A DNA stretch of 64,000 nucleotides from Aureobasidium sp. EXF-3400 (Eukaryota > Ascomycota > Dothideomycetes > Dothideales > Saccotheciaceae), in assembly GCA_024195585.1 (NCBI GenBank), contig SWBL01000010.1, positions 62,001 through 126,000 on the forward strand, in the 5' to 3' direction. Shown piece after piece: positions 11,467 to 23,300 of the stretch. The translations under genes were made by a program, and so were the position numbers. Each line of letters starts with the position of its first letter. Within the stretch, counting starts at the first letter, position 1. The notes beneath the pieces are model-generated. The model saw only the letters and a list, made by a program, of their open reading frames with translations. It was not told the origin of the DNA and ran no database searches.

Positions 11467-14400
11467 TCATTCCATCTTGATAAACCTTTCATTGACGGAA
11501 TGGTCTTTGAATTTCTCTTCGAGAAAGACACCGGATTTGCCTCCTGCTTTGTACAGCACACGCGCACCATTGATGACCATATCTTTATCAACAGCTTTGC
11601 ACATGTCGTAGACCGTCAAGCAAGCTCCCGACACAGCCGTGAGTGCCTCCATCTCGACACCGGTTTGTCCGCGAGTGTGGACTCGAGCTTCCACTGCAAC
11701 CACTCCGTATCTGGTAACATTACCCTTCAATAAACCGAAGGCACGCCCTGGTGAGATGGTACCGACGTCTAACGTGATCTTTGTGATAGGGATAGGGTGG
11801 CAGAGAGGGATGATGTCTGAACATCTCTTGGCTGCCATGATGCCTGCGATGCGTGCAACACCGAGGACATCGCCCTTTTTGTTGAGGTTCTCTTTAATCA
11901 GTCTATAGGGTTCCTTGTTGCCGAAGTGTACGAACCCGACAGCTACTGCAACTCGCTCGGTCGACTCCTTCTGGCCGACGTCGACCATATGAGCCTCGCC
12001 GGTTGACGTGAGATGCGTCAGACTGGCATTTGTCTCGAGGTTGGAGTGATGTGTGGATGGAGGCTCCTCGATTGAGTTATCTGGCGACGCAAACGGTTGT
12101 TGGTCATAAGGACTCTGCTCGACGTTCTCTATGGTCGGAGACGTCGAAGGCTGAGCATTGCTCTGTAATGGCTGGCGTGGCTTAGTTGATACAGACATGG
12201 TCGATGTGTCGACCCGCTGAGATGGTAACTTGACATCATCTGAATCGACCTTCCACACTGGCAGGGGCTTCGGCTTCGGCGGTCTGGGACCCTTTGCCAC
12301 TACAGGAGCCTTACCAGTAGTGTCCACGGCCTTGGTAGTCTTCTTGAGATGTTTTTCAAAAGCAAGATCGTTTTTTCTAGAAGACGGGATGCTGAAGTCC
12401 TTTCGTATCCTCAAAGGAGGCGGCAAGATCCCCGTTGAGTGGAAGTCCGGCGAGCGCTCGAGAGAGTCTAGCTTATCAGGCGGCGTAGGGTTTGACACGA
12501 TGCTTGCATCATCTTTCTCCCCAAGCTGCTCTGATGATTGACTAGCGGGAGCCGCGCCAAATAGCTCATCGTAAAACCCTAAAGACTGCCTCTCATGTAC
12601 TTGTGCCTTTGCATGTTCTTTTTCTGCATTGAGGAACAGGTTGTTGGGATGGTCCTCGAATGGGTCGTCATTGACAACATTGTTGGACGAGGTGATCTCC
12701 CGGTCTGGTTCATTTGATTGGTCAATAGCATCTGTTTCGTGGTTTGAAGCTTGAGGCGAAGACCATGACCTTTTAGGATTTCCGAATAGACCTCTAAGAC
12801 TTGCAAAGCCGGATTCGTGTCCGTCAGTCGTTGTTGGTGTCGGTGTCAGAGACGGTCCGTCGTTGGATGGGATCTCTTCAGAGGTTTGTTCGTCCGAAGA
12901 TCGAGGCGGGGATAAGGATGTGGAGGAAGAGTAGAGGCGGGCTCCAGAATAGCTCGGCATATTTGACTGCAACAGATGCAAAGGCACAGCCTGTCCTAGT
13001 CGGTTGGAGCCTGTGGGCCTGATTTTGAAGTTACCAAGCCCTCTCCTCGGGCTACTGCCCTCAGCTACCACCAAATCAGTATCAGCTCCAGTAACGTATG
13101 GATCCATTTGGTAGTTCAAGAAGGCAGTCGTGTAAACGAAGGCGCTACGAAGGTTGACAATATCAAAAGGGGTTGCGGAACCTACCCACCAATAAGTATC
13201 ATGGGCCGGTTCTCCATGTTTTGTAATTGATCCATGCCAGCATGTTTCTCCTCTTTGCGCTTGACTGCCTGTCCGATGAGATTGAGTAGTGCGGTCTCTC
13301 GCTCGATCCAACTCGGCCTTGAGTCCGTTACAGACAATCCCTGACGTCTGTTCATCTCTATCTCCCTGATGGCCTCGAAAGCTTGCTCATCCATGGGATG
13401 GTTGTCGTTATCCTTCCGCAGGAGGTCTCTTAGCGAGACCTCTGTGTTACCATGAAGACAGACTTTGAGGCTGCCATCGCTCGTGATACGTAGGCGATTG
13501 CAGGTGCCACAGAAGTTATGCGTCATGCTAGTGATGAAGCCAATCTTTCCTACGAAGCCTGGGATCTCGTACGTCTTGCTCGTATCGTTGAGATGGCCCT
13601 TTACACTACGAAGGGCGGGATATTTCTCACGGATTATGTCCAGCATCTCTTGGTAGGTCAACATTTTCCGCTCGCTCCACTTGTTTCCACCAAAAGGCAT
13701 GTACTCGATGAAGCGAACTTCGATGTCTTTCTCCCGACCCATTTCAACGAAAGGAACAAGCTCACGTTCGTTGATGCCACGCATGACGACGCAGTTGACC
13801 TTCAGCTTGACTCCGGCGCCCAACTTGTTCATCTCTAGGACACGATCGATGCTCTTCATGACAGCGTCAAAGCCTTTACGGCGAGTCAGGATCTGGAACT
13901 GGAAAGGATCTAGAGTGTCGAGACTGATATTGACACCCGTCAAACCGGCTTCGACCATTTTGTCCAGCTTGCGATGCAGCGAGATGGCATTTGTGGTCAA
14001 GGCGAGCTCGCGCAAGCCTTTTGTCCTGAGATTCCCAATCTGCTGCATCAAGGGTAGAATGTCGGGACGCACAGTCGGCTCGCCTCCAGTCAAGCGGATT
14101 TTGGTGACGCCTTGAGATACGAAGAGTTCGGAGAGATAGACGATTTCGGGAGTGGTGAGGAGATGGCTCGAGGGCGAGAGTGGAACACCCTCTAGAAGAA
14201 GATTGTTAGTGGGTTGGACTCGGAAGAGTTGCAGTGCGCAATGTAATACCTTCGGGCATGCAGTACAGGCAGCGCAGGTTGCATCGCTCCGTGACACTGA
14301 TGCGCAGATAGTCGTGTTGACGGTTGAACTTGTCGGTCAGGAAGTCGGAGAATGGCTTTGCTTGTTTGATGGCCTGTCGCCTGTTGACCGGGTCGATATG

Positions 14401-14556
14401 AGATTGTGGTGAAAATGCCGAGCCATGTTGGTCGAGGGTGGGAGGTGCTGATGGCGATGATGTGCTTGTGGCGGTCGCGATACAGCGTCTCTGTGGTCGC
14501 AGGCGGGCGACTACGGGCCCGAGACGGCGACACGAGCGGAGGGCAGCTAAAGCCAT
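11467..14556 (-). CDS. cnxABC: molybdopterin precursor (cPMP) synthase, MoaA-MoaC fusion
   Basis: CDS is complement(join(11467..13144,13186..14191,14250..14556)), 996 aa, introns 41 and 58 nt. The first residues look like a mitochondrial presequence ([24 protein letters not shown]). The radical-SAM MoaA domain follows, with [19 protein letters not shown] built across the first splice, and the C-terminal 4Fe-4S motif [21 protein letters not shown] low-complexity linker of about 380 residues leads to a MoaC domain near the C-terminus, with LCHPIPITK and [19 protein letters not shown]. MoaA and MoaC together turn GTP into cyclic pyranopterin monophosphate. Aspergillus cnxABC is likewise one gene with both domains. 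The second intron begins exactly after the codons for Gly-Gly, and reading through it gives an immediate TAG (see findings). Confidence 0.92.
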
Positions 14557-14796
14557 GGTGAGGTAGAGGCGGTCATGTGCGATGAATGGCGCATCTTCTT
14601 ATATAGCTCGACTGTCATCTGTCATCTCTGTGCTTGCAAATATCGGGGCCGCCCAAGTTGCAAACTCCGCGTCCCGCCTCGTACCTCCGCCCGCACCGCT
14701 CTCCGGAGCCTCTTATCTTTGCTTGCCCTCGCTTGCTCTTACGTGAAAATGACCTGCCTCTGACTCTATCTATATTACACGCGCTGAATCCCCTCG

Positions 14797-17418
14797 TCAC
14801 ATTCCCAGCGCCTCTCTTTGCGCCTCGACAATCGCAAAGATATCTCTGCCATGCTCGCTACCATACAGCTCGTTTTCCGCTAGTCTTCCCACATACTCCC
14901 AGAAGTCTTTCTGTCCCTTTTTGCCCCGAAGACCAACGCTGAGGAGTCCTTCCTGTTTGTGACAGTCCATGACTATCTGCCCGACTCTGTCCCATTCGTG
15001 GTTGCGCGCAAGACATTGAACCACTGCAGTCATGGCCAACCAACCCGGCCGCTTGCCCTCCTTGCTCATGCGGTTCAAGAAGGCCATCGTCCTGCCCACG
15101 TCGCCATGCCTTGCAAATCCTTCTACCATTCTGTCATAAAAGATGACATCCATATTCTCTCTCGAATTCTCTATGTCGTTCCAGAGTGCGTCGGCTGCGA
15201 GTAGCTCAGGTGGGTTCCTGTCAAAGTAATGCGTCATGAGGATTGTGTATATGTGAGGCGTACACGCCACCTTGCGAGTAGTCATATGTGCGAGCACACT
15301 CCTGGCCGCCGTCAGGTTGTTATGGTCTTTGAGCATACGATCGATGAGCAGAGCATATCCTTGGACATCAATACTCATGCCACATCCTTCGAACGAAGAG
15401 ATGAGATCCATGATCTTGTCCTTCTGCTCATCTTCCGTCATGTCGCCGAGCAATGTCGTCGACAGCATCGAGTCGACCAGAATGGTAAAGGTTGATGAGT
15501 TTGGTTGGACGTCGGACGCTGCCATACGCTGTAGTATGCTGGCCGCATCTGTCGCTTGCCCTGCAGCCAGTGCAATGGCAAGCAACGCATTGAAAGTCGC
15601 TACGTCCGGCTCAATGCTGAAAGGTCGACTCCAAGCCAAGACGCTGGGGATCTGACTTGCTTTAGCACCGCGAAGTGCTGTGATGGCTGAGTTCAATATA
15701 GCCGTGTTGGGTTTGGGAACCTCTGGGCTGTCCTCTGGGACGGCAGACTTTGACCGCCCTCGGTTTTGGGCGTTGAGCCACTCCCTTCCCATCTCTTCCA
15801 GTGCAGACATACCATCGCGAACACTGCCGATCCGGAAATGGCCATATATTCTCGTACTCCAGGAAACCACGTCGGGTTGGATGCCAGAATCTCGCATGTG
15901 TTGCCACATGGACTCCATGATGTTAATGTCTCGAGAAATGTGGCAACTCTTCATCATGACATTCCAAGTGCGGACTGTTGGTTCGAACCCCGACTGAAGC
16001 ATGCTGTTCCAGACCTGTAGCCCAGACTGAGGTCTTCGCAGCTGGAAGAAGGCATGTAAGAACATTTCGTACAGCCGAAGGGTTGAGGGTGCATTGTCTG
16101 AAGTTCGTGACGACTCGTCTGTGAACACTTCTTGTGCCTGGGCCCAAAGTCGCTCTAACGAGTCAAGATTCTGTCTCTCGGCTGTGGTACCGACTTTTTG
16201 CAACAGTAGTTTAGTCTTACGTTCGATTGACTCGGGTACTGCTGCCGGACTCGCGTTGGATGTGGATTCTACCTGTGAGGCTTTCACTAGCACAGGTGCC
16301 CCCTCAAGTCTACAAAGCCTTCTGCTGAGCTCAGCTGATGCTAGGGCGTCGTCCGAAGTCTCTTTCCTGAGCTTCGTCTCAATGTGGCGCACAGCGGCTT
16401 GATTCAACTGCGCCTTCAAGCAGGCGCTGCCGAGTGCTTGCAAGAGGGGCCGATATTCCTCAAGATCATCTGGAAAAGAAGTGGCACGACACAGAAGATC
16501 TTGTACAAGCAATAGCGATATAGCAAAGCCTGATGGCTTATCGGTCGGTAATCTGAGCAGAGTTACAAAGCGATGGTAGTATGATACAGAGCTCTTGTTC
16601 TGATAGAAACAAATGGGCCAAATCTCAAACAACTCGACAAGTGCCGGCTTGGTTGTGGGATGATTCAGAACGTCCAAGCCCCTAGAAGCAGCCAATTGGA
16701 GGTAGATTGCCAAAGATAGAGCTGCCGTGGAAGCGATGGGCGGACTAGATATGGCAAGCTGATCAAATCTCTGGAGCACAGCAAGGGGGGAGGGCGAAGT
16801 TGTGTTCGAGGCGGACTGGTCTGACTCAAGTTGTGCAAGCCAATCGCGGGTCATGAGAGATAGCAGGTTGGTATAGACAAAGCCTCTTCTATGTTTCGGG
16901 ACGTCGAGGAAAGGGAGGCTGGCGGGATCCAAGGCTGCACAATCGGGGGCGGTATAGTGGGTTGAAAAGTAAGACCAGGCAGCATTGGCATCTTCTCTTG
17001 CAACCAGATCTTCTAGGCCCGAAGTATATGAGATGAGAGAGGCGTCTCGAGATTTTTTTGTACGAGGTACATCTCGCGGAACGTGTTCGGGGTGCTGAAA
17101 TTTTGGAAGCGCATTGGGCTGCACAGGTCTGTTCGAGGGAGAGTGGACGGGCTGTTGGACAGCGGATTTGGCAGCTACATAATCGTAGAGGCTCTCGGAC
17201 TGGCGAGAGGTGGGCGTGACAGGCTTCTGACGAGGTCGCGAATACCGAGTGCTGCGCGGTGAATTCGAGACGAGATCATCAAGGTGGTAGGATGGAGACT
17301 GGGACGAAGACGAGGCGTGTCGCTGGTGGTGCTGTAGACCAGATTGCTGGCGGGCGAGGTGCACTGCTCGCCGTGTCGTGATACGACAAGATTGTGAGCA
17401 GATCTGAGGGCCGGACAT
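14797..17418 (-). CDS. mitochondrial pentatricopeptide-repeat (PPR) protein
   Basis: This is a single-exon 873-aa ORF with a basic, hydroxylated N-terminus lacking acids (ITTRRAVHLARQQSGLQHHQRHASS), a probable mitochondrial presequence. From about residue 440 it carries repeated 35-residue helical units, for example SGFEPTVRTWNVMMKSC, SGIQPDVVSWSTRIYGH, SDVQPNSSTFTILVDSM and KVACTPHIYTILMTHYF, the PPR signature. Such proteins bind organellar RNA and govern its processing, stability or translation. Target and specific orthologue cannot be told. It is divergent from the histidine phosphatase across 257 bp. Confidence 0.85.
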   Translation of the reverse strand: MSGPQICSQSCRITTRRAVHLARQQSGLQHHQRHASSSSQSPSYHLDDLVSNSPRSTRYSRPRQKPVTPTSRQSESLYDYVAAKSAVQQPVHSPSNRPVQPNALPKFQHPEHVPRDVPRTKKSRDASLISYTSGLEDLVAREDANAAWSYFSTHYTAPDCAALDPASLPFLDVPKHRRGFVYTNLLSLMTRDWLAQLESDQSASNTTSPSPLAVLQRFDQLAISSPPIASTAALSLAIYLQLAASRGLDVLNHPTTKPALVELFEIWPICFYQNKSSVSYYHRFVTLLRLPTDKPSGFAISLLLVQDLLCRATSFPDDLEEYRPLLQALGSACLKAQLNQAAVRHIETKLRKETSDDALASAELSRRLCRLEGAPVLVKASQVESTSNASPAAVPESIERKTKLLLQKVGTTAERQNLDSLERLWAQAQEVFTDESSRTSDNAPSTLRLYEMFLHAFFQLRRPQSGLQVWNSMLQSGFEPTVRTWNVMMKSCHISRDINIMESMWQHMRDSGIQPDVVSWSTRIYGHFRIGSVRDGMSALEEMGREWLNAQNRGRSKSAVPEDSPEVPKPNTAILNSAITALRGAKASQIPSVLAWSRPFSIEPDVATFNALLAIALAAGQATDAASILQRMAASDVQPNSSTFTILVDSMLSTTLLGDMTEDEQKDKIMDLISSFEGCGMSIDVQGYALLIDRMLKDHNNLTAARSVLAHMTTRKVACTPHIYTILMTHYFDRNPPELLAADALWNDIENSRENMDVIFYDRMVEGFARHGDVGRTMAFLNRMSKEGKRPGWLAMTAVVQCLARNHEWDRVGQIVMDCHKQEGLLSVGLRGKKGQKDFWEYVGRLAENELYGSEHGRDIFAIVEAQREALGM

Positions 17419-17675
17419 GGGCTTGAACTGGCTGTTGACAAGGCCGAACCAAGGGCAACAAAATAATTGTTCGTTTCATCGGAGCTTGTCTTTCACATGT
17501 CCCGCGCTTGTTGTCCTTGGCAGCTGCTCATCATCGTCAATTCCACGTGCTTGACTCGCCGGCCAACCACTCTCTTGCTTGACCACTTTCATCCTTCTTC
17601 CTATCGAATCTCTCTCCCTTGTCCGACTCTCCCTTCACCTACGCGTCTCTCTATCTCCAGATCCAGTTTCTCGTC

Positions 17676-19512
17676 ATGACTACCCTCATACCCCGCGAGA
17701 AATACACTGCCGACGAGCTCTCCCGTCTATATCCCGAGGAGCTGGCACTGCAGCAGGTTCAAGTTGTACGTATCCAAACATGCTCGGAAGTCCAATCATC
17801 ATACTCATTGAACTCAGCTCCTCAGACATGGTGCGACTACATCATATGTGAATTCCCGCTTCCAATCTGACTATCTAAAGGCGAAAGATCCCCAGTCTCT
17901 GCCAGATTTAAGAATGTATGTTTTGACCCAGACTTGTGTCTTTATGCTCCAACACTAATTGTATACATATCAGGCTGGTCTTTCGGCTAGTATGTCTTGA
18001 TTGAAACCTGTGATCCATCATCTGCTGACCTCGGGACTAGACTGGCCGTATTGCAATGCCGCACAGCATCTTCGCAGTGTCATCATGTCAGCGAATGATT
18101 CATGGGACGAGATAGCTTATAGACGAACGCTCGAAACCTTTGATGAGAAGGACGACTCTCCTGTTCTGTCACAAGGTCCTGGACGTGAGACTGATGGTAT
18201 ATGGTATGTCTGGCTCCATTGAGCAGCCGAGGCCTTTCTGACGCTACTAGTTTACCCGGTGAATTGACTGATCAAGGACGTGCTTCCACTTTGGCTCTGG
18301 GCCAACGCTTGCGTGGACTATACGTCGACCAGCTTGGTTTCATGCCTACCGTTCTGCAGGATGCAAACCATATGTACCTGCGGGCCACCCCTATTCCCAG
18401 AGCACTTGAGTCTGTACAGCAGACCTTCTACGGACTGTATCCTCCATCGTCGAGAGCCGCTGACTTCGTTCCGCCGACCATCGTTCAGCGTCAACCTAGT
18501 CATGAGACGCTCTTCCCTAACGAGGGCGCTTGTCGGCGTTTTGCTCAGCTTAGTCAAGCTTTTGCTCAAAGAACTTCGGACCGCTGGAACGACTCGCCAG
18601 ATATGGCATATCTCAACAAGATGTTCGGAAAGTGGATGCCTCAGGATTCTCCTACCGTGAAGGTTGATGGTCATCCCAGATTGAGGTTTGTCTACAATTA
18701 CGCATGGCTATACCATTTGCAGCACTCTAATTGTGTACAGTGGCATTATGGACACAGTCAACTCGACTCTAGCTCATCCCCAAGAGACCCGCTTGCCGAA
18801 GGAGTTCTATGACACAAAGGGCAGAGCCATCATTGATAAAATCGGTGTCGAGGAGTGGTTCTCGGGCTACATGGAGTCTAGAGAATATCGTCAGCTTGGT
18901 AAGAGTATAGCAAGGTCTGATCGTTTTCGATACTGATGATCAATAGGTATTGGTGGACTGATGGGCGACGTTGTAAGTCGTATGGTTGAAAAGACCAGAG
19001 CATCGACCAGCAGCAACAACGATATTCAGATGGCCCTCTCCGGTTGCCACGACACAACTCTCGCCGCCGTGCTCAGCAGCGTTGGTGCCTTCCAAGGCGA
19101 GCAATGGCCTCCGTACACCAGTCACATCGCTATCGAGTTGTTCAAGGATCGCACAGCCCCCACATCTGCTCAGCCTGCAGTAACTACTGGTAGTTGGTGG
19201 AGCTCCCTGTTCCCGGCCAAGAGCATTTTGACTCCGGAGGCTTCTCCTCGCACTCCTTTGTCGAAGTTTTCCGAGTCTGACAAGCAAAAGCTGGATGGCT
19301 ATTACGTACGACTGCGTTACAACGACCGTCCCATGAAGGTCCCTGGCTGTAGACCAGCTGGCAAGCATTATGGCGACGATGAGAGTTTGTGCACCCTCGA
19401 AGCTTTCAAAGGCATCGTGGACAAGTTCACACCAGCAAACTGGAAGCAGGCCTGCGGAGCCCGTTTGGGGGAGAATGCGTTCCCTGAAACTGTCGAGCCT
19501 GCTGGTGTGTGA
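17676..19512 (+). CDS. histidine acid phosphatase family protein (ACP6-like), eight exons
   Basis: CDS is join(17676..17765,17818..17830,17881..17915,17974..17989,18041..18203,18251..18685,18741..18898,18947..19512), 491 aa. The branch-2 histidine phosphatase motif RHGERSP is assembled across the second intron, and the distal catalytic His-Asp pair is in SGCHDTTLAAVLSS. There is no clear signal peptide (MTTLIPREKYTADELSRLYP), so it may be intracellular, like the lysophosphatidic acid phosphatase ACP6 group, rather than a secreted acid phosphatase. Three consecutive exons are just 13, 35 and 16 nt. Every junction has GT/AG ends and the join is divisible by three. The substrate is unknown. Confidence 0.85.
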
Positions 19513-20330
19513 TCGGCAATACACGAAGACTACATGATAGAATCTCAGACTGGAATTCGAATGTGGTGATAGAAAGGATCAGTTAGACTAGAGTCGAGGG
19601 CTGAAATCAAATGCTTCGATATACACACCGCTACGAGTAGATGTGAGTGATCCTGTAGGCAATCAAGGTCGCAACGGACAAAATCCTGGTTATTAAATCA
19701 TCGCTCTTGTTTGGACAAACGCCATACAAACGCCATGCATGAGCAAGTGTTCCAGCCTTGGTCAACAAGTATAACAGTAGCAGAACAACAGGGCCACATC
19801 GTAAGAGGCGGTTGATAGTTGAAATTGACACTCGTTCACAATATAAATGCATAGGATGCAGTGCAGCCAAGCAGGCATGTGCTCGTTTCACGGTTCCAGT
19901 TTGATGCTGATCGACAAACAAGACAACCGTGCACGCGCTGACGCAGGCCAAGTTAGGGGTCGGCAGGGAGGTTATTGGTGGAGAATGAATCTAGGCGTGG
20001 CAGGCGCGAGTTAAACCTTGATCTCGGTTGCGACAGCGAGTTTGTGCTGGCGCGGGCAACAATACGGCAACATGCCCGTATGCCAATACCGCGACTTTCT
20101 AAAGACAACTAACCACCACCTGCATCCATCCCTCGCTCTCTTCCACCTCGCTCCCCTCTGACCTGGATCTATTCGCCTCTACCGCCCCTGGAAAACCCCG
20201 ACATAGCTCAAACTCTCCACGCTCGCTTTCAAAATAAGGATCTAACCAGACAGTGTTTCAAGTGATATGGGACGTTCGCCTCTCTGAGGAGCATACTTTG
20301 GCTGTTTGCAGTCTGCTGAAGCGTTCCACC
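19513..20330. promoter_or_regulatory. upstream region of the CSC1-like gene
   Basis: This 818-bp spacer lies between two plus-strand genes. Its last 250 bases hold long pyrimidine-rich runs (about 20100-20225), typical of fungal core promoters just before transcription starts. No gene was recognised. Confidence 0.5.
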
Positions 20331-23300
20331 ATGTCGACTACTACATCGGCTGCAGCGTCAGCCACGACTAGCTGCGGTTCAGGCTTCTTCAACGCTGGTT
20401 GCGGCGCCGCTCTAAACAGTTCCGGTCAAGATTGGGGTACCCTCCTTTCTTCGATTGTCGTTGCTCTTGCGTCTTTGGGAGGCCAGTTGCTTGCTTTCCT
20501 CCTTTTCCGCTTCCGCCTCAGCAGAATCTAGTAGGATGCTCCATCTCTACCCACGCCGGCCCAGCTCTCGCTAACCCCGTCTTCTTAGTCGACCTCGATC
20601 ATACCTTGTTGCCGAACGCGAACGAGTGCCAGCCCCTCCGAAGGGCGTGTGGCAATGGACCGTACCACTCTTCCGCACACCCAACCAGACCTTCATTGAG
20701 AAGTGCGGTCTTGACGCTTACTTCTTCCTGCGCTTCTTGCGCATGCTGTTGAAGATATTCGTACCCCTTTCAGTCGTCATTCTCCCTATACTCTTGCCTA
20801 TCAACAAACTCAGTTGCCCCAACTGCACTGTAGGCCCTGATCAATTGGGTTGGAGAAACATCTCCGCAGCGCCCGCTGCACACGGTCGACGCACGTGGGC
20901 CCACCTTGTATTGGCCGTCCTCACCATCTTATGGATTCTGTATGTCATCTACACCGAACTACGTGGCTACATACGCATCCGACAGGCCTACCTCGCATCT
21001 CCACAACACCGTATCCGCGCCTCGGCTACCACTGTGCTCGTCAGCGGTATTCCTAGAAAGTGGCTGACTCTCGAGGCATTGAATGGCCTGTATGATGTCT
21101 TCCCCGGAGGCATTCGCAACATCTGGATCAACAGAAACTTCGACGACCTTGCCGACAAGGTTTCGGATCGCGACAGTATTGCTCAGAGTCTCGAGGAAGC
21201 AGAGACTAGTCTGATCCAGAAATGCATCAAGAAGCACAAGAAGACAGAGGCAAAGAAGGCCAAAGAGGAAGGACGCGCCAAAACAAAGGATGAAAAAGAA
21301 CAAGACCGGACTAGGGCAGATGAACAAGCCGAGCGTATCGCTCAAGGAAATGGTGTCAGTTCTGGTGATCCCCACCAAGTGCCGCACAATCTGCAGGAGG
21401 TTCTTGAAGAGATTGAGGAAGATGAGCATAAACACGACAAACACCGAAGTTCGTCTCCGGAAGGCTTACGAGACAGGCTTGGTCAGGGATTCGGCGCTGT
21501 CGGTCACGGATTTGGTGCACTCGGTAACTTCGGTCGCAAGGTTGTTGGCGATGTTACTGACGATGTCAATCGTGTCATTCGCAACGTCAACGGTTCCGTA
21601 GACCAGGCAAACAACATGACCGGCTTCTATGCAGATATTGACGATGTCAACAAGCCTGCACCTGCCGAAAGACTTGCGTTCGATGCATCTGCACCCGCGC
21701 CAGGACCGGCGCCTGCTCCAGCGCCCATGTCTGCACCTATCACATCTGCTGCTCGTGTATCATCTAGCCATGTCCAGGATGAAAGAGACCGATTCGAACC
21801 TGAACGTCCTACTGGACTGAGGACAGCTGAGGATGTCGCAGTGTTGGACCGAGAGGGCGCGCCAGAGGCTAGGCGTTCTGACTGGAGCGAACCTTCTTCT
21901 TCAAACACTCAAACTGAGAGCCAGGCAACATGGGCTGGAGATTCAAAGTCTGGTATCAAAGGATCAACCACACCTGACGAAGCTCACACCACCAAGCAAA
22001 GAGGAGCGCCTAGAAGAGCATGGGATGCCATCGTAAAACAGGTGCAAGCAACTCCCATACCCATCCCTAGTCCTCAACCCCACGCCGTTGAAGAAGAAGA
22101 GTATCCTCTGCATACTCTTGGACAGTCGCGGAATTCTAGTCCCGATGCAGCTCAAAAGGCTTCCAAGAGCAAGTGGGCCAGTATCTTGGGTTGGCTTCAA
22201 TTCTGGAAAAGTAACGACGAAGAAGAGAAGCCAGTCTACCCGGAAGCTTTCAATGAGGAGCTTGCTGATGCCGAGGAGACCGATGCTCTGTGGAAACTTT
22301 ACATTGAACCAAAGGATCGCGATACGCTCCGGGAACCAATTTTTGACCTGTCATGGTGGCCCCGTCTGCCTCTGATGGGTAAGAAGATCGATAAGATCTA
22401 TTATCTTCGCAAAGAGCTTGCTCGTTTGAACGTTGAAATCGAGGAGGACCAGCAGAATGTGGAGCGATTTCCCTTCATGAACTCGGCTTTCATCCAATTC
22501 AACCACCAAGTCGCTGCTCACATGGCCTGTCAGTCTGTCAGTCACCACATGCCGCAACACATGACCCCTCGCCTGGTAGAGATCTCGCCTGACGACGTCT
22601 TATGGGACAACATGTCTATGAAATGGTGGTGGCGCTATCTGAAGAGCGGTCTCGTCTTCGCCATTGTCGTCGGTATGTTGTTCCTCTGGGCGCCTGTGGT
22701 CGTCATCTCTGGTTTCCTGTCGACTCTCGACACCCTGGAGAGAATCTCATGGCTGCACTGGATCTCCAAGTTACCACCCAAAGCAGTGGACTTGGTTCAG
22801 GGTGTTCTTCCTCCAATCTTCCTGAGTATCGTGCTGGCGTTAGTACCTGTCATTCTTCGACTTCTAGTTAAGTTTTCAGGAGTTGCTACAGGTAATGGCA
22901 GAGAGATGGGTGTTCAGAACTACTACTTTGCATTCCTGTTTATCCAGGTCTTCCTCATCGTCACCTTATCGTCTGGCCTACCCGCGTTCTTTGAAGAAGT
23001 CGCTACTCAAACTTCGAAGATTCCAGAGACTCTTGCCAAAAATCTGCCAAGAGCCTCGAACTACTTCTTCTCGTACCTGACTGTCCAGGCCCTCAACAAC
23101 AGTGCGGCTGCGCTGCTACAGGTTGCAGCTTTGTTGGAGTGGTTCCTATGGGCACCCATAGTAGACACTACGGCACGCCAGAAGTGGCGAAGACAGACCA
23201 AACTGAGAATGGTGAAGTGGGGATCGTTCTTCCCTCCCTTCACCAATTTCGCAGTCATCGGCATCATCTTCTCGATCATCGCACCCCTGGTCATGGTGTT

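Noticed and set aside
11467..13311. A separate MoaC gene starting at 13311
   Set aside because: The first 50-odd residues of that frame overlap the MoaA exon in another frame and read as non-protein. Phase-compatible splicing at 13185/13145 gives a natural fusion as in cnxABC.
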